Source: 13-2-20CM-66-19 sp963824395
Lineage (GTDB): Bacteria > Pseudomonadota > Gammaproteobacteria > Steroidobacterales > Steroidobacteraceae
Assembly (NCBI GenBank): GCA_963824395.1
Contig: CAWGPF010000005.1
Span: forward strand, 1,054,001 to 1,118,000
DNA length: 64,000 nucleotides
Direction of reading: 5' to 3'
Shown: positions 1 through 9,780 of the stretch, piece after piece
Layout: every line of letters starts with the position of its first letter
Position numbering within the stretch: position 1 is the stretch's first letter
The notes under the pieces: model-generated
Told to the model about the DNA's origin: nothing
Seen by the model: the letters and a program-made list of their open reading frames with translations, nothing else
The model's database searches: none
Translations under genes and position numbers: made by a program

Positions 1-757
1 AATCGCCCTGCGCGAGCAGCAGCAGCCCGAGATTGTTGTGGACCATCGGCAGCTGCGGGGCCCGCAGCAGGAGCCTGCGGGTGAGGTTCAAGGACTGCGC
101 CGGCTCGCCCGCCACGCGCAGTGCGTTGGCGAGGTTGCACTGGATCTGCGGGTCGTCGGGCAGGAGAGTGAGCGCCTGCTCATACCAACGTACCGCCTCG
201 CGCGCCTCCCCGAGATCTAAAAGCGCGCTGCCGAGATTGTTGATGGCCCGCGCGCGGCGTGGGTCAAGCTGCAGCGCCGTCTGGTAGAGGGTCAGGGCAT
301 CCCGCGGGCGCCCGAGCGCGCGCTGCGCATCGCCGGCATCCGTGAGGGCATCGGGATTTCTGTGTTCGAGCGCCAGCGAACGTCCCAGGCTCTCAAGCGC
401 TGCCTGCCACTCGCGGCGCTGTCGCAGCCAGCCGCCGAGGTTGGCGTGCGCTTCGGCGTCCTGCGGCAGGAGTTCGGCCGCGCGCGCGAGCGCCACGCGG
501 GCATCCTTGTCCTGGCGCATCTGCGCGACGCTCAGGGCCTTCCAGGCCAGTCCCGCTTCAGGCTCAGTGCGCAGCAGATCCGCCGCCGCCGACTCCGCCT
601 CGGTGAATCGTCCCTGCTCAATGAGGGCTGTGATCGGCGTGATGTCGGCGTGCCCGGGGGCCGGCGCGCCCGACGGCGCGGCGTGCGGCGCCCCGCAGCA
701 GTGCTTGAACCGCCGGCCGCTGCCACACGGGCACGGCTCGTTACGCCCGGGAGTCAT
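1..757 (-). CDS. SEC-C motif / TPR protein (3' end outside window)
   Basis: The gene starts at the ATG at 757 and is still open at the left edge, so only about 252 N-terminal residues are visible. It opens with a SEC-C zinc-binding motif, NEPCPCGSGRRFKHCCG, with Cys9, Cys11, Cys20 and Cys21 as the likely zinc ligands. The rest is consecutive tetratricopeptide helices with the usual Ala/Leu/Gly spacing. It lies only 7 bases after the stop of the TPR-sulfotransferase, so the two are almost certainly co-transcribed. The missing C-terminus could carry a second sulfotransferase, a glycosyltransferase or a hydroxylase domain; the visible part does not decide. Role inferred: protein or peptide modification linked to the upstream TonB receptor. 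Confidence 0.85.
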   Translation of the reverse strand, partial: MTPGRNEPCPCGSGRRFKHCCGAPHAAPSGAPAPGHADITPITALIEQGRFTEAESAAADLLRTEPEAGLAWKALSVAQMRQDKDARVALARAAELLPQDAEAHANLGGWLRQRREWQAALESLGRSLALEHRNPDALTDAGDAQRALGRPRDALTLYQTALQLDPRRARAINNLGSALLDLGEAREAVRWYEQALTLLPDDPQIQCNLANALRVAGEPAQSLNLTRRLLLRAPQLPMVHNNLGLLLLAQGD

Positions 758-764
758 GCCGGCC

Positions 765-2783
765 TCAGTCGCGATAGCGACTGCGGGCGTCGCCGAGTGC
801 CTGCGCCAGCGGCCCCAGCCAGGGCTCGAAATGGCGCCACTGCTCGAGGCCCTCGCGATTGAGCCCACGGCGCACCTGCTCGGAGCTCGCGGTGCGCACG
901 CTGCGCTTAGTCTCGTGGAAGGCGACACACTGCGGCTCGAAAGGCAGGCGGCAGAAGTCAAGCAGGCGCCGCACGCTCCCCTCCAAGTCCGCCACCACGT
1001 CCTCGTGCTGCACCCTGAGGATCCTGTCAGGCAGCACCGCCTGCCAGTGCGCCATCAGCTCAAGGTAGGTGCGGTAGTAGCGCGCGATGTCCTCGAGGCT
1101 GTACGTGAACTCCTGGCCATTGGCAAACAGCTGCTTGAAGTTGCTGAAGCAGCAGGCCATCGGCTCGCGCCGTGCGTCGATGATCTTCGCGTTAGGGAGC
1201 ATGAGGTGGATGAGGCCGAGGTGGCGGAAGTTGTTCGGCATCTTGTCGATGAAGTACGGGCGATCGGTGCGGTAGACACGCGTGCCGGTGAGGTACTGCG
1301 CGCCGAGCTCCCTGAAGTCCTCGGCGCTGAGAGTCTCCAGGATGCGCGGGTAGCGCGGGTCGGCGGTATCGGAGTCGAAGCCGCGCAGGCGCGTGACGAT
1401 CTGCTGCACGTCGGGCAGCTCCTGGGTGCCCTCGACAAGCGAGTGCGAGGCGAGGATCTGCTCGAGCAGCGTTGAGCCTGAGCGCGGCAGCCCGATGATG
1501 AAGATCGGATCCGGGGCGGGATCGCCGAACCTGGCCCTCTGCGCGAAGAATTCCGCCGTGCACACACGCTTCTGCTCGCGCGTGTTGGTCTCGATCACTT
1601 CCGCCCGGTAGCGGCATTCGGGGCGCTTGAGCTCGTTCCCGAGCGCGTAGCTGCGGAATGCGCCCGCGAAGTCGCCACTGTCCTCGAGCGCCTTACCGAG
1701 GGCGAAGCACAGGTGGTAGCGGTCGATGAGCCCCGTGGCCGGGTCCGCGACGCGCGCGGCCATGCCGCTGATCTCCTCAGGTGTGAAGCGATAGGTCTTG
1801 AGGTTCGCCAGGCTCCAGTAGGCATCGCCGAAGTCTGCGCGGGCGCGCGCCGCCTCGTGGTAGGACTCGATGGCCGCGGCACTTTCTCCCAGGGTCTTCT
1901 GCGCATGTCCGATCGACAGCTGCACGTCGGCATCGCCGACCCCCGTGCCGAGCAGCTCCCGATAGAGCCCGATCGAGCGCTCGTGCTCGCCGAGGCCCGC
2001 GCAGCTCGCCGCATAGAAGCTTTTCAGGGCGCGGTTCTGCGGGTCATCCTGCAGCAGCCGCTCGAGCTGCTCCTGGGCCTCCTTGAAGCGGTGCAGCTCG
2101 AGCAGCACGAAGGCGTACTCAGTGCGCGCCTGGGTGTAGTCCGGCGCGCGCTCGAGCACCGCGGCGAGGAGGATCTGCGCATCGAGGTAGACCTTGTGGG
2201 CCATGCCGATGCGCGCGAGGAGCCGCATGGCCTCGATGTGATCGCCATGCTGCTTGAGGTAACCGCGCACCAGGGCCTCGGCCGCCTCCAGATCGCCGTC
2301 GGCGAAGAGGCCACTGGCGATGACCACTTCCTGCGGCAGGGCGCGCAGCCCGCCGGCCTGGAGGGCGGCAGCCTTGACGTTCGCGGCATCGCCTTGCATC
2401 TGGTAGAGCCCCTGCAGCATGCCCCAGCTGCCCGGCAACGCGTGGTTGAGCCCGACCGCGGCCTCGAAGGCCTCGATCGCCTCGGGCGCGCGGCGCAGCT
2501 CCACGAAGCAACGGCCGCGCTCCTCGTAGAGCCGGCTGAAGCGCGGATGGTGGTGCTGCAGGGCTGCGAGCGTCTGCAGCGCCTCGGGCACCTTGCCGAG
2601 GAAGCGCTGCGCGACCGCGAGCGCCAGCAGTGCGTCGCGGTTGCCCGGGGCGAAGGCGAGCACTGCCGGCGCAGCGCTCAGCACCTGGGCAAACCTGCGC
2701 TGCCGCAGCAGCTCGATTACTTCGGCTGCTGGGGCTGCGGCGGCGTTTTTCGTTGGGCTGAGCGGGGCGGGATCCATGACCAT
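765..2783 (-). CDS. TPR-repeat sulfotransferase family protein
   Basis: 672 residues. The first ~400 are tetratricopeptide-like repeats. The C-terminal part is a PAPS-dependent sulfotransferase domain (Sulfotransfer_3 type): the 5'-phosphosulfate loop reads IIGLPRSGSTLLEQ near residue 430, and RREPMACCFSNFKQLF fits the 3'-phosphate-binding region. It should move sulfate from PAPS to a hydroxyl on a protein, peptide or glycan; the substrate is unknown. It sits between a TonB receptor and a SEC-C/TPR gene on one strand. The start is uncertain: ATG codons lie at 2783 and 2777, but a terminator hairpin and its U-tract run right up to 2784, leaving no Shine-Dalgarno site on a transcript that reads through. 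Confidence 0.88.
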   Translation of the reverse strand: MVMDPAPLSPTKNAAAAPAAEVIELLRQRRFAQVLSAAPAVLAFAPGNRDALLALAVAQRFLGKVPEALQTLAALQHHHPRFSRLYEERGRCFVELRRAPEAIEAFEAAVGLNHALPGSWGMLQGLYQMQGDAANVKAAALQAGGLRALPQEVVIASGLFADGDLEAAEALVRGYLKQHGDHIEAMRLLARIGMAHKVYLDAQILLAAVLERAPDYTQARTEYAFVLLELHRFKEAQEQLERLLQDDPQNRALKSFYAASCAGLGEHERSIGLYRELLGTGVGDADVQLSIGHAQKTLGESAAAIESYHEAARARADFGDAYWSLANLKTYRFTPEEISGMAARVADPATGLIDRYHLCFALGKALEDSGDFAGAFRSYALGNELKRPECRYRAEVIETNTREQKRVCTAEFFAQRARFGDPAPDPIFIIGLPRSGSTLLEQILASHSLVEGTQELPDVQQIVTRLRGFDSDTADPRYPRILETLSAEDFRELGAQYLTGTRVYRTDRPYFIDKMPNNFRHLGLIHLMLPNAKIIDARREPMACCFSNFKQLFANGQEFTYSLEDIARYYRTYLELMAHWQAVLPDRILRVQHEDVVADLEGSVRRLLDFCRLPFEPQCVAFHETKRSVRTASSEQVRRGLNREGLEQWRHFEPWLGPLAQALGDARSRYRD

Positions 2784-2815
2784 AATAAAAAGGGGCGGAC
2801 CGCGTGGTCCGCCCC
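2784..2815 (-). terminator. Intrinsic terminator between TonB receptor and sulfotransferase
   Basis: A perfect 10-bp stem (2792-2801 pairing with 2806-2815, sequence GGGGCGGACC) with a 4-base loop. Read on the minus strand it is followed by TTTTTATT (2791-2784) and then directly by the ATG of the sulfotransferase gene. It is a canonical rho-independent terminator for the TonB receptor transcript, 49 bases past its stop codon. Because the U-tract touches the next start codon, it probably limits both read-through and ribosome access for the downstream genes. Confidence 0.85.
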
Positions 2816-2864
2816 CGATATTAGCTCAACCGGCCCCAACTGCGGCCGCGCCGAGCCTTGGCCG

Positions 2865-5651
2865 CTAGAACTTGTAGCCGATCTGGAACATCACCACCCG
2901 GGGGCGCAGCGGGATCTGCGACTGGATGAACTGGCCCGAGGAGATGTTGGAAGGCCCGTACACGTTGGTGAGGTTCTGCGCCGACACCTGAGCCGTCCAG
3001 CTGTCCTTGCCCACGCCGATGGCGGCGTCGTAGGTGGTGTAGCTCGGGATGTCATAACGCAGCAGTGTCGTCGTCGGATTGGTCACCCCCTCACCGCTCG
3101 GGAAGCTTGCCGGCTCGTTGCTCTGCGGCCCGATGTGGCTGGCGCCGATCCAGGCGAACGGCCGGTAGCTACCGATCGTCAGGTCATAGCGCGCCCGCAG
3201 GTTGAACATCCACGGCGGTGAGAAAGAAGTGCGTTGCCCAACGACACCGTATGGGCTGAGGTACTTCTGCTCCTTGATCACCGTGATGCACTGGCCCACC
3301 GGGGTCGGATTGCCCGCCGAGGTGATGGTGCTCTGCAGACAGGGTGTGTTGGTCTGCTCGGAGCTGTTGATGGAGCTCGACCCTTCCAGTGACAGGCCGG
3401 CGAAGAGCTTCGCCACGAACTGCACCTCGAAGCCCTTCACCTTGTAGGAGGGGCCGTTCACGTCGAACGTGGTGTTGCCGAGGTTGACCGGGTCGAACAG
3501 CGACAGCTGCACGTTGGTCCACTTCATGATGTAGCCGGACACGTTGACGACCAGGTGGTGCTCGAACCACTCGCTCTTGATGCCGATCTCGTTGTTGGTC
3601 AGCTGGTCCGAGTCGTACCCGGCCGGCTTGTTGAACTGCTTGGTGTTGATACCGGCGAGCGAGCCGCCCGTGCGGCAGCGCGGGTCGGGCGCCGTGAGCG
3701 TCGCCACGTTGGCGGTGGGGGAAGCGCAATAGGGAGCCTCGGCTGAGCCGATAGGGTTGATCGTTCCAACCGGGGAATAGGTGCGGTTGAAGCCACCCGG
3801 GCGGAAGCCTTCCGAATAGGTGTAGTACGCCATCAGGTCGGAGGTTACGTGCCAGGTCAGGTTGCCGCGCCAGCGGTGGCCGGTCTCGGTCTTGTCCAGG
3901 CTGATGGGCTCGCCGCAGTAGCCCTGCGCGATGCACACGCCGTTCAGATGGTTGACCACGAGGCCCTGGCCGCTGGGACCGAAGGAACCGCTGGTCGACT
4001 CGCTGTAATACTCCGAGCCGTGCTCGAACTCATCGTAGTGGAACCAGCGGAAACCGCCGGTCGCGGTCAGTACCTTGGGGATCAGGTCGACGTCGACCGA
4101 GGCGAAGCCTGCGAGCTGCTTGTAGCCGCGCTGCACGTCCTCGCCGAAGGCGGTGTCGGAATTTTCGCGCAGGCTCGGGTCACTGGCGGTGTAGCCCGCC
4201 ACCGGGCCGACCGCGGACAGGCAGTCCGGCCCGGTCCCGGCGAGCGCCGCATTCACGATCGCCTGGCTGTTGCACTGCTGGATGCCGAGGTAGTTGAAGT
4301 TCATGTTGTCGTTGATGACGAACTTCTCCCAGTACGCGCCGACCAGGCCGCGGATGCGGTTGTCGGCGTTGGTGCTGAGACGGATCTCGTGACTCTGGTG
4401 CGTATTATTCACCACGTCGGTCCAGTCGCCGACCGGGCTCGTGCACTGCAGCTTGTGGCCCGTGAGCTGGTTCGGGAAGTTGCCCGGATTGAAGTAGCCG
4501 GCGCCGGTGCCGATGCAGGCGTAGTACGAACCGACCACGCTGCGCATGTAGTTCGAGTAGTCCTGCTGGCCGTCGATATTGCGCACCATGTAGCTGCCCG
4601 TGTACACGAGGTTCAGCAGGTCGCCGATCTTGCCGTTCACGGTCCAGGCCGTGCTCTCGTAGCGATCCTTGGTGTGGGCGGGCGTGAAGGCCGTGATCTG
4701 GTACTGGCCCAGGGTCTCGCCGGCGCTGCCGGTGGGATAGGCGTAGAAGTAGCCGTCCGCCTCCATGTTCTGGTAGTTCTGCTGCAGCAGGATGTCCCAG
4801 TTGTCGTTGACCTTCCACAGTGCCGACAGCCGTGCTCCCTGGTAGGTCACGGGGTTGGTGTTGTTGGCCACGAGCGAGGCGTTGGAGGCGGTCGGGTTTC
4901 CACCCAGATCGTGGGGCGGCGTGCCCGGGAAATAGCCGATGGTGCTCGCGACGTTGTCGATGTAGCCGCCACGCCGGTCGGAGAACACTACCGCGCGCAA
5001 GGCCAGGGTGTCATTGATGAGCGGCACGTTCAGTACCGCGTTCATCGTCGTGTTGGGGTCACCGCCTGAGGTGTAACCGTAGCCCGCGTTAACCTCACCG
5101 GAGGTGGCGTCGAGCTTTGGCTTGTTGGTGATGTAGCGGATCGCGCCCGCCTGGGCGCCGCCGCCGAAGAGGGTCCCCTGCGGACCTTCGAGCACCTCGA
5201 CGCGCTCCATGTCGACAAGGTACACATCGTTATTGCGCGCCGGGAACTGCATCGACTGGTCGTCGAGGTAGAGGCCGACGTTGGGGAACGGTGCCGTGGT
5301 CGACTGTGACTGGTTGCCGGAGCCGACGCCGCCGAGACCGCGCATGTAGATGTTGCCGGTGCCGGGGCCGTTGCCGCTGAAGGTCACGTTCGGGGTGTAC
5401 TTCAGGAGGTCGTTGAAGGAGACGACGTTGAGCTCCTGGAGCTGCTCGCCGCTGATCGCCTGGATCGTGATCGGCACGTCCTGAAGGTTTTCCGAGCGTC
5501 GCTGCGCGGTGACGACCACCTCCTGCAGCTCGCCTCCGCTCGCTGCGGTGGCAGTCTCCTGATCCGCCGGCGCGGCGGCGAATACAAAGCTGGTGCTGGC
5601 GGCACCCAGGATGGCGGCCACTGCTGCAGAGATCTTCGGATTAGGCTTCAT
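2865..5651 (-). CDS. TonB-dependent outer-membrane receptor
   Basis: 928 residues with an N-terminal signal peptide ending near AAA at 25-27. A TonB-box/plug start follows (ELQEVVVTAQRRSENLQDVP, about 41-60), then the plug landmarks YMRGLGG and VEVLEGPQGTLFGGGAQAGA. The remainder is a long beta-barrel ending in the outer-membrane signature IGYKF with a terminal Phe. It imports a ligand across the outer membrane using TonB-ExbBD energy. There is no neighbouring siderophore or glycan gene to name the substrate. The downstream TPR-sulfotransferase and SEC-C/TPR genes suggest a peptide or modified-ligand system instead. A terminator follows the stop codon, which should keep receptor mRNA in excess of the downstream genes. 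Confidence 0.93.
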   Translation of the reverse strand: MKPNPKISAAVAAILGAASTSFVFAAAPADQETATAASGGELQEVVVTAQRRSENLQDVPITIQAISGEQLQELNVVSFNDLLKYTPNVTFSGNGPGTGNIYMRGLGGVGSGNQSQSTTAPFPNVGLYLDDQSMQFPARNNDVYLVDMERVEVLEGPQGTLFGGGAQAGAIRYITNKPKLDATSGEVNAGYGYTSGGDPNTTMNAVLNVPLINDTLALRAVVFSDRRGGYIDNVASTIGYFPGTPPHDLGGNPTASNASLVANNTNPVTYQGARLSALWKVNDNWDILLQQNYQNMEADGYFYAYPTGSAGETLGQYQITAFTPAHTKDRYESTAWTVNGKIGDLLNLVYTGSYMVRNIDGQQDYSNYMRSVVGSYYACIGTGAGYFNPGNFPNQLTGHKLQCTSPVGDWTDVVNNTHQSHEIRLSTNADNRIRGLVGAYWEKFVINDNMNFNYLGIQQCNSQAIVNAALAGTGPDCLSAVGPVAGYTASDPSLRENSDTAFGEDVQRGYKQLAGFASVDVDLIPKVLTATGGFRWFHYDEFEHGSEYYSESTSGSFGPSGQGLVVNHLNGVCIAQGYCGEPISLDKTETGHRWRGNLTWHVTSDLMAYYTYSEGFRPGGFNRTYSPVGTINPIGSAEAPYCASPTANVATLTAPDPRCRTGGSLAGINTKQFNKPAGYDSDQLTNNEIGIKSEWFEHHLVVNVSGYIMKWTNVQLSLFDPVNLGNTTFDVNGPSYKVKGFEVQFVAKLFAGLSLEGSSSINSSEQTNTPCLQSTITSAGNPTPVGQCITVIKEQKYLSPYGVVGQRTSFSPPWMFNLRARYDLTIGSYRPFAWIGASHIGPQSNEPASFPSGEGVTNPTTTLLRYDIPSYTTYDAAIGVGKDSWTAQVSAQNLTNVYGPSNISSGQFIQSQIPLRPRVVMFQIGYKF

Positions 5652-5888
5652 CGTTCTGGTCCCCTGAGGGTTTTGGTTGTGATTTCCCCACTCGAGCGCA
5701 CTTTCGCCCGCGAGGCGACTCCCCGATCAAGTTCTATACCACTCGCCCGGCAGGCGCTTGCATAAACGCGTCATGAACGCATGATGCAGCCGCTTCCCGG
5801 GATATCCGCGGCTGGGCCACCGCGGGCGGCGCGATTCCCTGCGCCCCCTGAGCTTTTCACACCTGTAGCGGCACGGAAAGCCCTAAAT

Positions 5889-5904
5889 TTGAATAGCCCC
5901 ATCT
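5889..5904 (+). repeat. 16-bp repeat, copy 1 (inverted partner at 17810-17825)
   Basis: TTGAATAGCCCCATCT occurs here and as its exact reverse complement at 17810-17825. Both copies are in AT-richer intergenic DNA, and short A/T flanks also match. Relative to the genes they precede (TonB receptor start at 5651, aldehyde dehydrogenase start at 17871), both copies read in the same direction. It may be a regulator site or chance. Confidence 0.4.
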
Positions 5905-6062
5905 CAAAAAGGGATTGCGGGGGTCTCCCCGGGCTCTCCCGGGCGCGCGCCCGCGCGCGCGACAGGCAAGGTTACACCCCAGTGTTGCAGGAAAATGAAT
6001 GCGGCGGGGTTCGGCGGGTCTTTGTTGCGGGCGCGCATCAGAGGCGTCCGCGGCTCGGGCGG

Positions 6063-6093
6063 GTGCCGGGCGCCCGCAGGCGGCGCCCGGCAC
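6063..6093. terminator. Strong hairpin downstream of the small exported-protein gene
   Basis: A perfect 12-bp stem (GTGCCGGGCGCC at 6063-6074 pairing with 6082-6093) with a 7-base loop. It lies 15 bases past the stop codon of the minus-strand gene at 6108. A T-rich tail (GTTTCTT) is present only on the plus-strand side, so for the minus-strand gene it would be a stem without a U-tract. Confidence 0.55.
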
Positions 6094-6107
6094 GTTTCTT
6101 GAGGACT

Positions 6108-6560
6108 CTAGTGGTGCTCGGCGGTGGCAATCGCGCCGCGGGTGGCGTCGATCGCCGCGTCGATATGCACCACGGCGCGGTCGCGCAGCTCGCGGGTCAT
6201 GGGGTCGTCCTCCTCGCGGGCGACGTCCGAATGCACCTTGTTGAGCAGCTCGAGCGCCTTGTGCAGGCGGCCGGGGTTGTCGGGCGGCAGGTCCACGTTC
6301 GGATGGTCCTCCATGTTCTTGCCATCATCGATGGCGGCGTGTTTGATCGCGCCGATCGCCTTGTTGATCTCGCTGATGGCGACATCCTCGTTGGCACTGA
6401 CTGCGGCATCCCCGGGGCGGTGCTGCAGCATCCAGCGCGCGCTGCGCAGGTCGGTCAGCGCATGCAGGTAATAAGGGTGTTTGCCCGGCAGATCGGCGCT
6501 CGCCCAGCCGGACCCGAGCAGCGTCACCGCCGCCAGCAACAGTGCACTCTTCAGTTTCAT
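6108..6560 (-). CDS. Small periplasmic protein of unknown function
   Basis: 150 residues from the ATG at 6560, chosen because AGAAGAGGG lies 5 bases upstream and the product then starts with a clean signal peptide (MKLKSALLLAAVTLLGSG...ASA, cleavage near residue 22). The mature part is helical and begins LPGKHPYYLHALTDLRSARWML. It carries repeated AIDDGKN, LHKALELL and HIDAAIDATRGAI segments, suggesting an all-alpha bundle. I recognise this as a conserved hypothetical type of Proteobacteria and Acidobacteria but know no function for it. It is followed by a strong hairpin and appears monocistronic. Confidence 0.8.
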   Translation of the reverse strand: MKLKSALLLAAVTLLGSGWASADLPGKHPYYLHALTDLRSARWMLQHRPGDAAVSANEDVAISEINKAIGAIKHAAIDDGKNMEDHPNVDLPPDNPGRLHKALELLNKVHSDVAREEDDPMTRELRDRAVVHIDAAIDATRGAIATAEHH

Positions 6561-6769
6561 GTATCCCTCTTCTGATGTTGAAAAACACCCGCGCACCCTA
6601 AGGCGCGGCAGGCCACCGCCACCATGAACGGCTTGGCAGTTCTTCAGTTGACCCCGGCGGCCAGCGTGCGCGCCGCAGGTGCGAGGTTCAGCGCCGGTTC
6701 AGGGTCGGCGGGCGCGCAGCCCTTGATCCTCAGGTCTCATTCGGCGAGGCTGCTGCGCAGGGGGGATCG

Positions 6770-7597
6770 ATGACACACCACGACGGGGTCGCGGACTTTG
6801 CCGGCACCGCTGCGCGCCGGGCGCGCCTGGGCGAGCTCATTTCCGAGTGCCTCGCCACCTTCATCATCCTCGGGCTCGGCGACTCGGTCGCCGCCATGTA
6901 CGTGCTCTATGACCCGAGCCCCTACGCCCACGCCTACTGGGGCGTGTGCATCGCCTGGGGTCTCGCCGTGACCCTGGCCATCTACGTCACGGGGGCAGTC
7001 TCGGGCACCCACGCGAACCCCGCCGTGACGCTCGCCCTCACCCTGTACCGCGGCTTCCCGCGCGTGAAGGTACTGCCCTACGTCGGTGCCCAGGTGCTCG
7101 GGGCCTTCCTCGGCGCCGCGCTCGTGTATCTGCTGTTCGGGCCGGTGATCGATCAGTTCAATCTGCTGCACCACCTGAGCCGCGCCGGTGACGGCGGCGC
7201 GGCGGGCGTGTTCTTCACCCACCCGGGCGAGGGCATCACGCCCGCCCACGCCTTTGTCGATGAGATCGTGCTCACTGGCTTTCTGGTGCTGGGGATATTC
7301 GCCATCACCGAGCAGTTCAATACCCTGGCCCCGGCCGCCAACACCGGCGCGCTCATGATCGGTCTGCTGGTTGCGACCATCGGCGCGAGCGCGGGGTACC
7401 TTGAGGCCTGGCCGATCAATCCGGCCCGCGACCTCGGGCCGCGGCTCTTCTGCTTCATGAGCGGCTGGGGACCGCAGGCCTTTCCCGCCCCGCACAACTA
7501 CTGGTGGGTGCCGATCGCCGGACCGCTTACCGGCGGGATCGCCGGGGGCGGCCTCTACCAGCTGGCGGTGCGCCCGTTCCTGCCGCCGCGGCCCTGA
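6770..7597 (+). CDS. glpF: Glycerol facilitator (aquaglyceroporin, MIP family)
   Basis: 275 residues, six predicted membrane spans plus two half-helices carrying the NPA boxes (HANPAV at 81-86 and INPARD at 216-221). Asp221 right after the second NPAR is the residue that marks glycerol-conducting channels rather than water-only aquaporins. It lets glycerol diffuse across the inner membrane. A purine-rich GGGGGGAT lies before the ATG. The glycerol kinase gene starts 30 bases downstream, forming a glpFK unit that traps glycerol as glycerol-3-phosphate. No glpD or glpR is present nearby. Confidence 0.93.
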   Translation: MTHHDGVADFAGTAARRARLGELISECLATFIILGLGDSVAAMYVLYDPSPYAHAYWGVCIAWGLAVTLAIYVTGAVSGTHANPAVTLALTLYRGFPRVKVLPYVGAQVLGAFLGAALVYLLFGPVIDQFNLLHHLSRAGDGGAAGVFFTHPGEGITPAHAFVDEIVLTGFLVLGIFAITEQFNTLAPAANTGALMIGLLVATIGASAGYLEAWPINPARDLGPRLFCFMSGWGPQAFPAPHNYWWVPIAGPLTGGIAGGGLYQLAVRPFLPPRP

Positions 7598-7626
7598 ACG
7601 CGCCGCATCCACACCCGAGGCCGCGC

Positions 7627-9123
<1,497 letters not shown>

Positions 9124-9210
9124 CGCGCGCTTCCTTGAGGCTGTTTCGTGTGTCTGTGACGCACGACAGCTGCCCCCGGCAGGGGCCCTCGGCTAAGATC
9201 CCCCCTCGAC

Positions 9211-9768
9211 ATGCATACCCCCTTCCCCATCCGCAGCGCCCCCACCCGCCGGCAGTTCCTCACCCGCTGTGGCGCGGTGCTCGCAAGCCTGCTGCCGGGC
9301 AGCGCCCTGTGGGCTAAGGCGCTCACCACGCGCACGCTGTCCCTGGTGCACACCCACACCGGGGAGCGCCTCTCGAGCGTCTACTTCCGCGACGGCGCAC
9401 ACGTGCCCGCGGAGCTCGCCCGCATCAGTTACCTGCTGCGCGACTTTCGCACCGGGGACGTGAAAACGATCGATCCTGCCGTGCTCGACATCCTCGCGGA
9501 CGTGCGCCTGCTCGCCGATCGCGACGAACCCTTCGAGGTCATCTGCGGCTACCGCTCGCCGAAGACCAACGCCATGCTGCACGCGCGCTCCAGCGGCGTG
9601 GCCGAGCACAGCCTGCACCTTCAGGGAAGGGCCATCGACGTGCGCCTGCCGGGAGTTGCGAGCGCGCGCCTGCGCGATCTGGCGCTCGGCATGGGCCGGG
9701 GCGGGGTGGGTTACTACGCTGCTTCGGACTTCGTGCACCTCGACAATGGCGCCGTGCGCCACTGGTAG
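9211..9768 (+). CDS. MepK-like murein endopeptidase (YcbK/DUF882, M15 family)
   Basis: 185 residues. A twin-arginine-type leader (TRRQFLTRCGAVLASLL, 12-28) directs export. The mature domain has the M15-type zinc site: His136 and Asp143 in HLQGRAID, and His176 in FVHLD. The family cleaves peptide cross-links, including 3-3 links made by L,D-transpeptidases, allowing cell-wall expansion. It converges on an LdtD-like gene 12 bases away, recalling the neighbouring ycbB-ycbK genes of E. coli. A TAAGAT -10-like hexamer (9194-9199) lies only 11 bases before the ATG, which suggests a leaderless or nearly leaderless transcript. Confidence 0.88.
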   Translation: MHTPFPIRSAPTRRQFLTRCGAVLASLLPGSALWAKALTTRTLSLVHTHTGERLSSVYFRDGAHVPAELARISYLLRDFRTGDVKTIDPAVLDILADVRLLADRDEPFEVICGYRSPKTNAMLHARSSGVAEHSLHLQGRAIDVRLPGVASARLRDLALGMGRGGVGYYAASDFVHLDNGAVRHW

Positions 9769-9780
9769 GGCGCGCTTTCG

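Larger units (their letters stand above)
5652..6107. other. Intergenic region upstream of TonB receptor
   Basis: No convincing gene. The receptor-proximal half should hold the receptor promoter, though no clear -35/-10 pair stands out. It contains a 16-base copy (5889-5904) of a sequence found inverted at 17810-17825, alternating CG tracts near 5941-5970, and a strong hairpin at 6063-6093. Confidence 0.5.

Noticed and set aside
1713..5069. Long plus-strand frames opposite the sulfotransferase and TonB receptor
   Set aside because: Antisense to confident genes, low-complexity products, no ribosome sites.
5889..5904. CCCCATCT as a heat-shock (sigma-32) -10 box
   Set aside because: The TTGAA element is only a few bases away, not 13-15, and the same holds for the copy at 17.8 kb.
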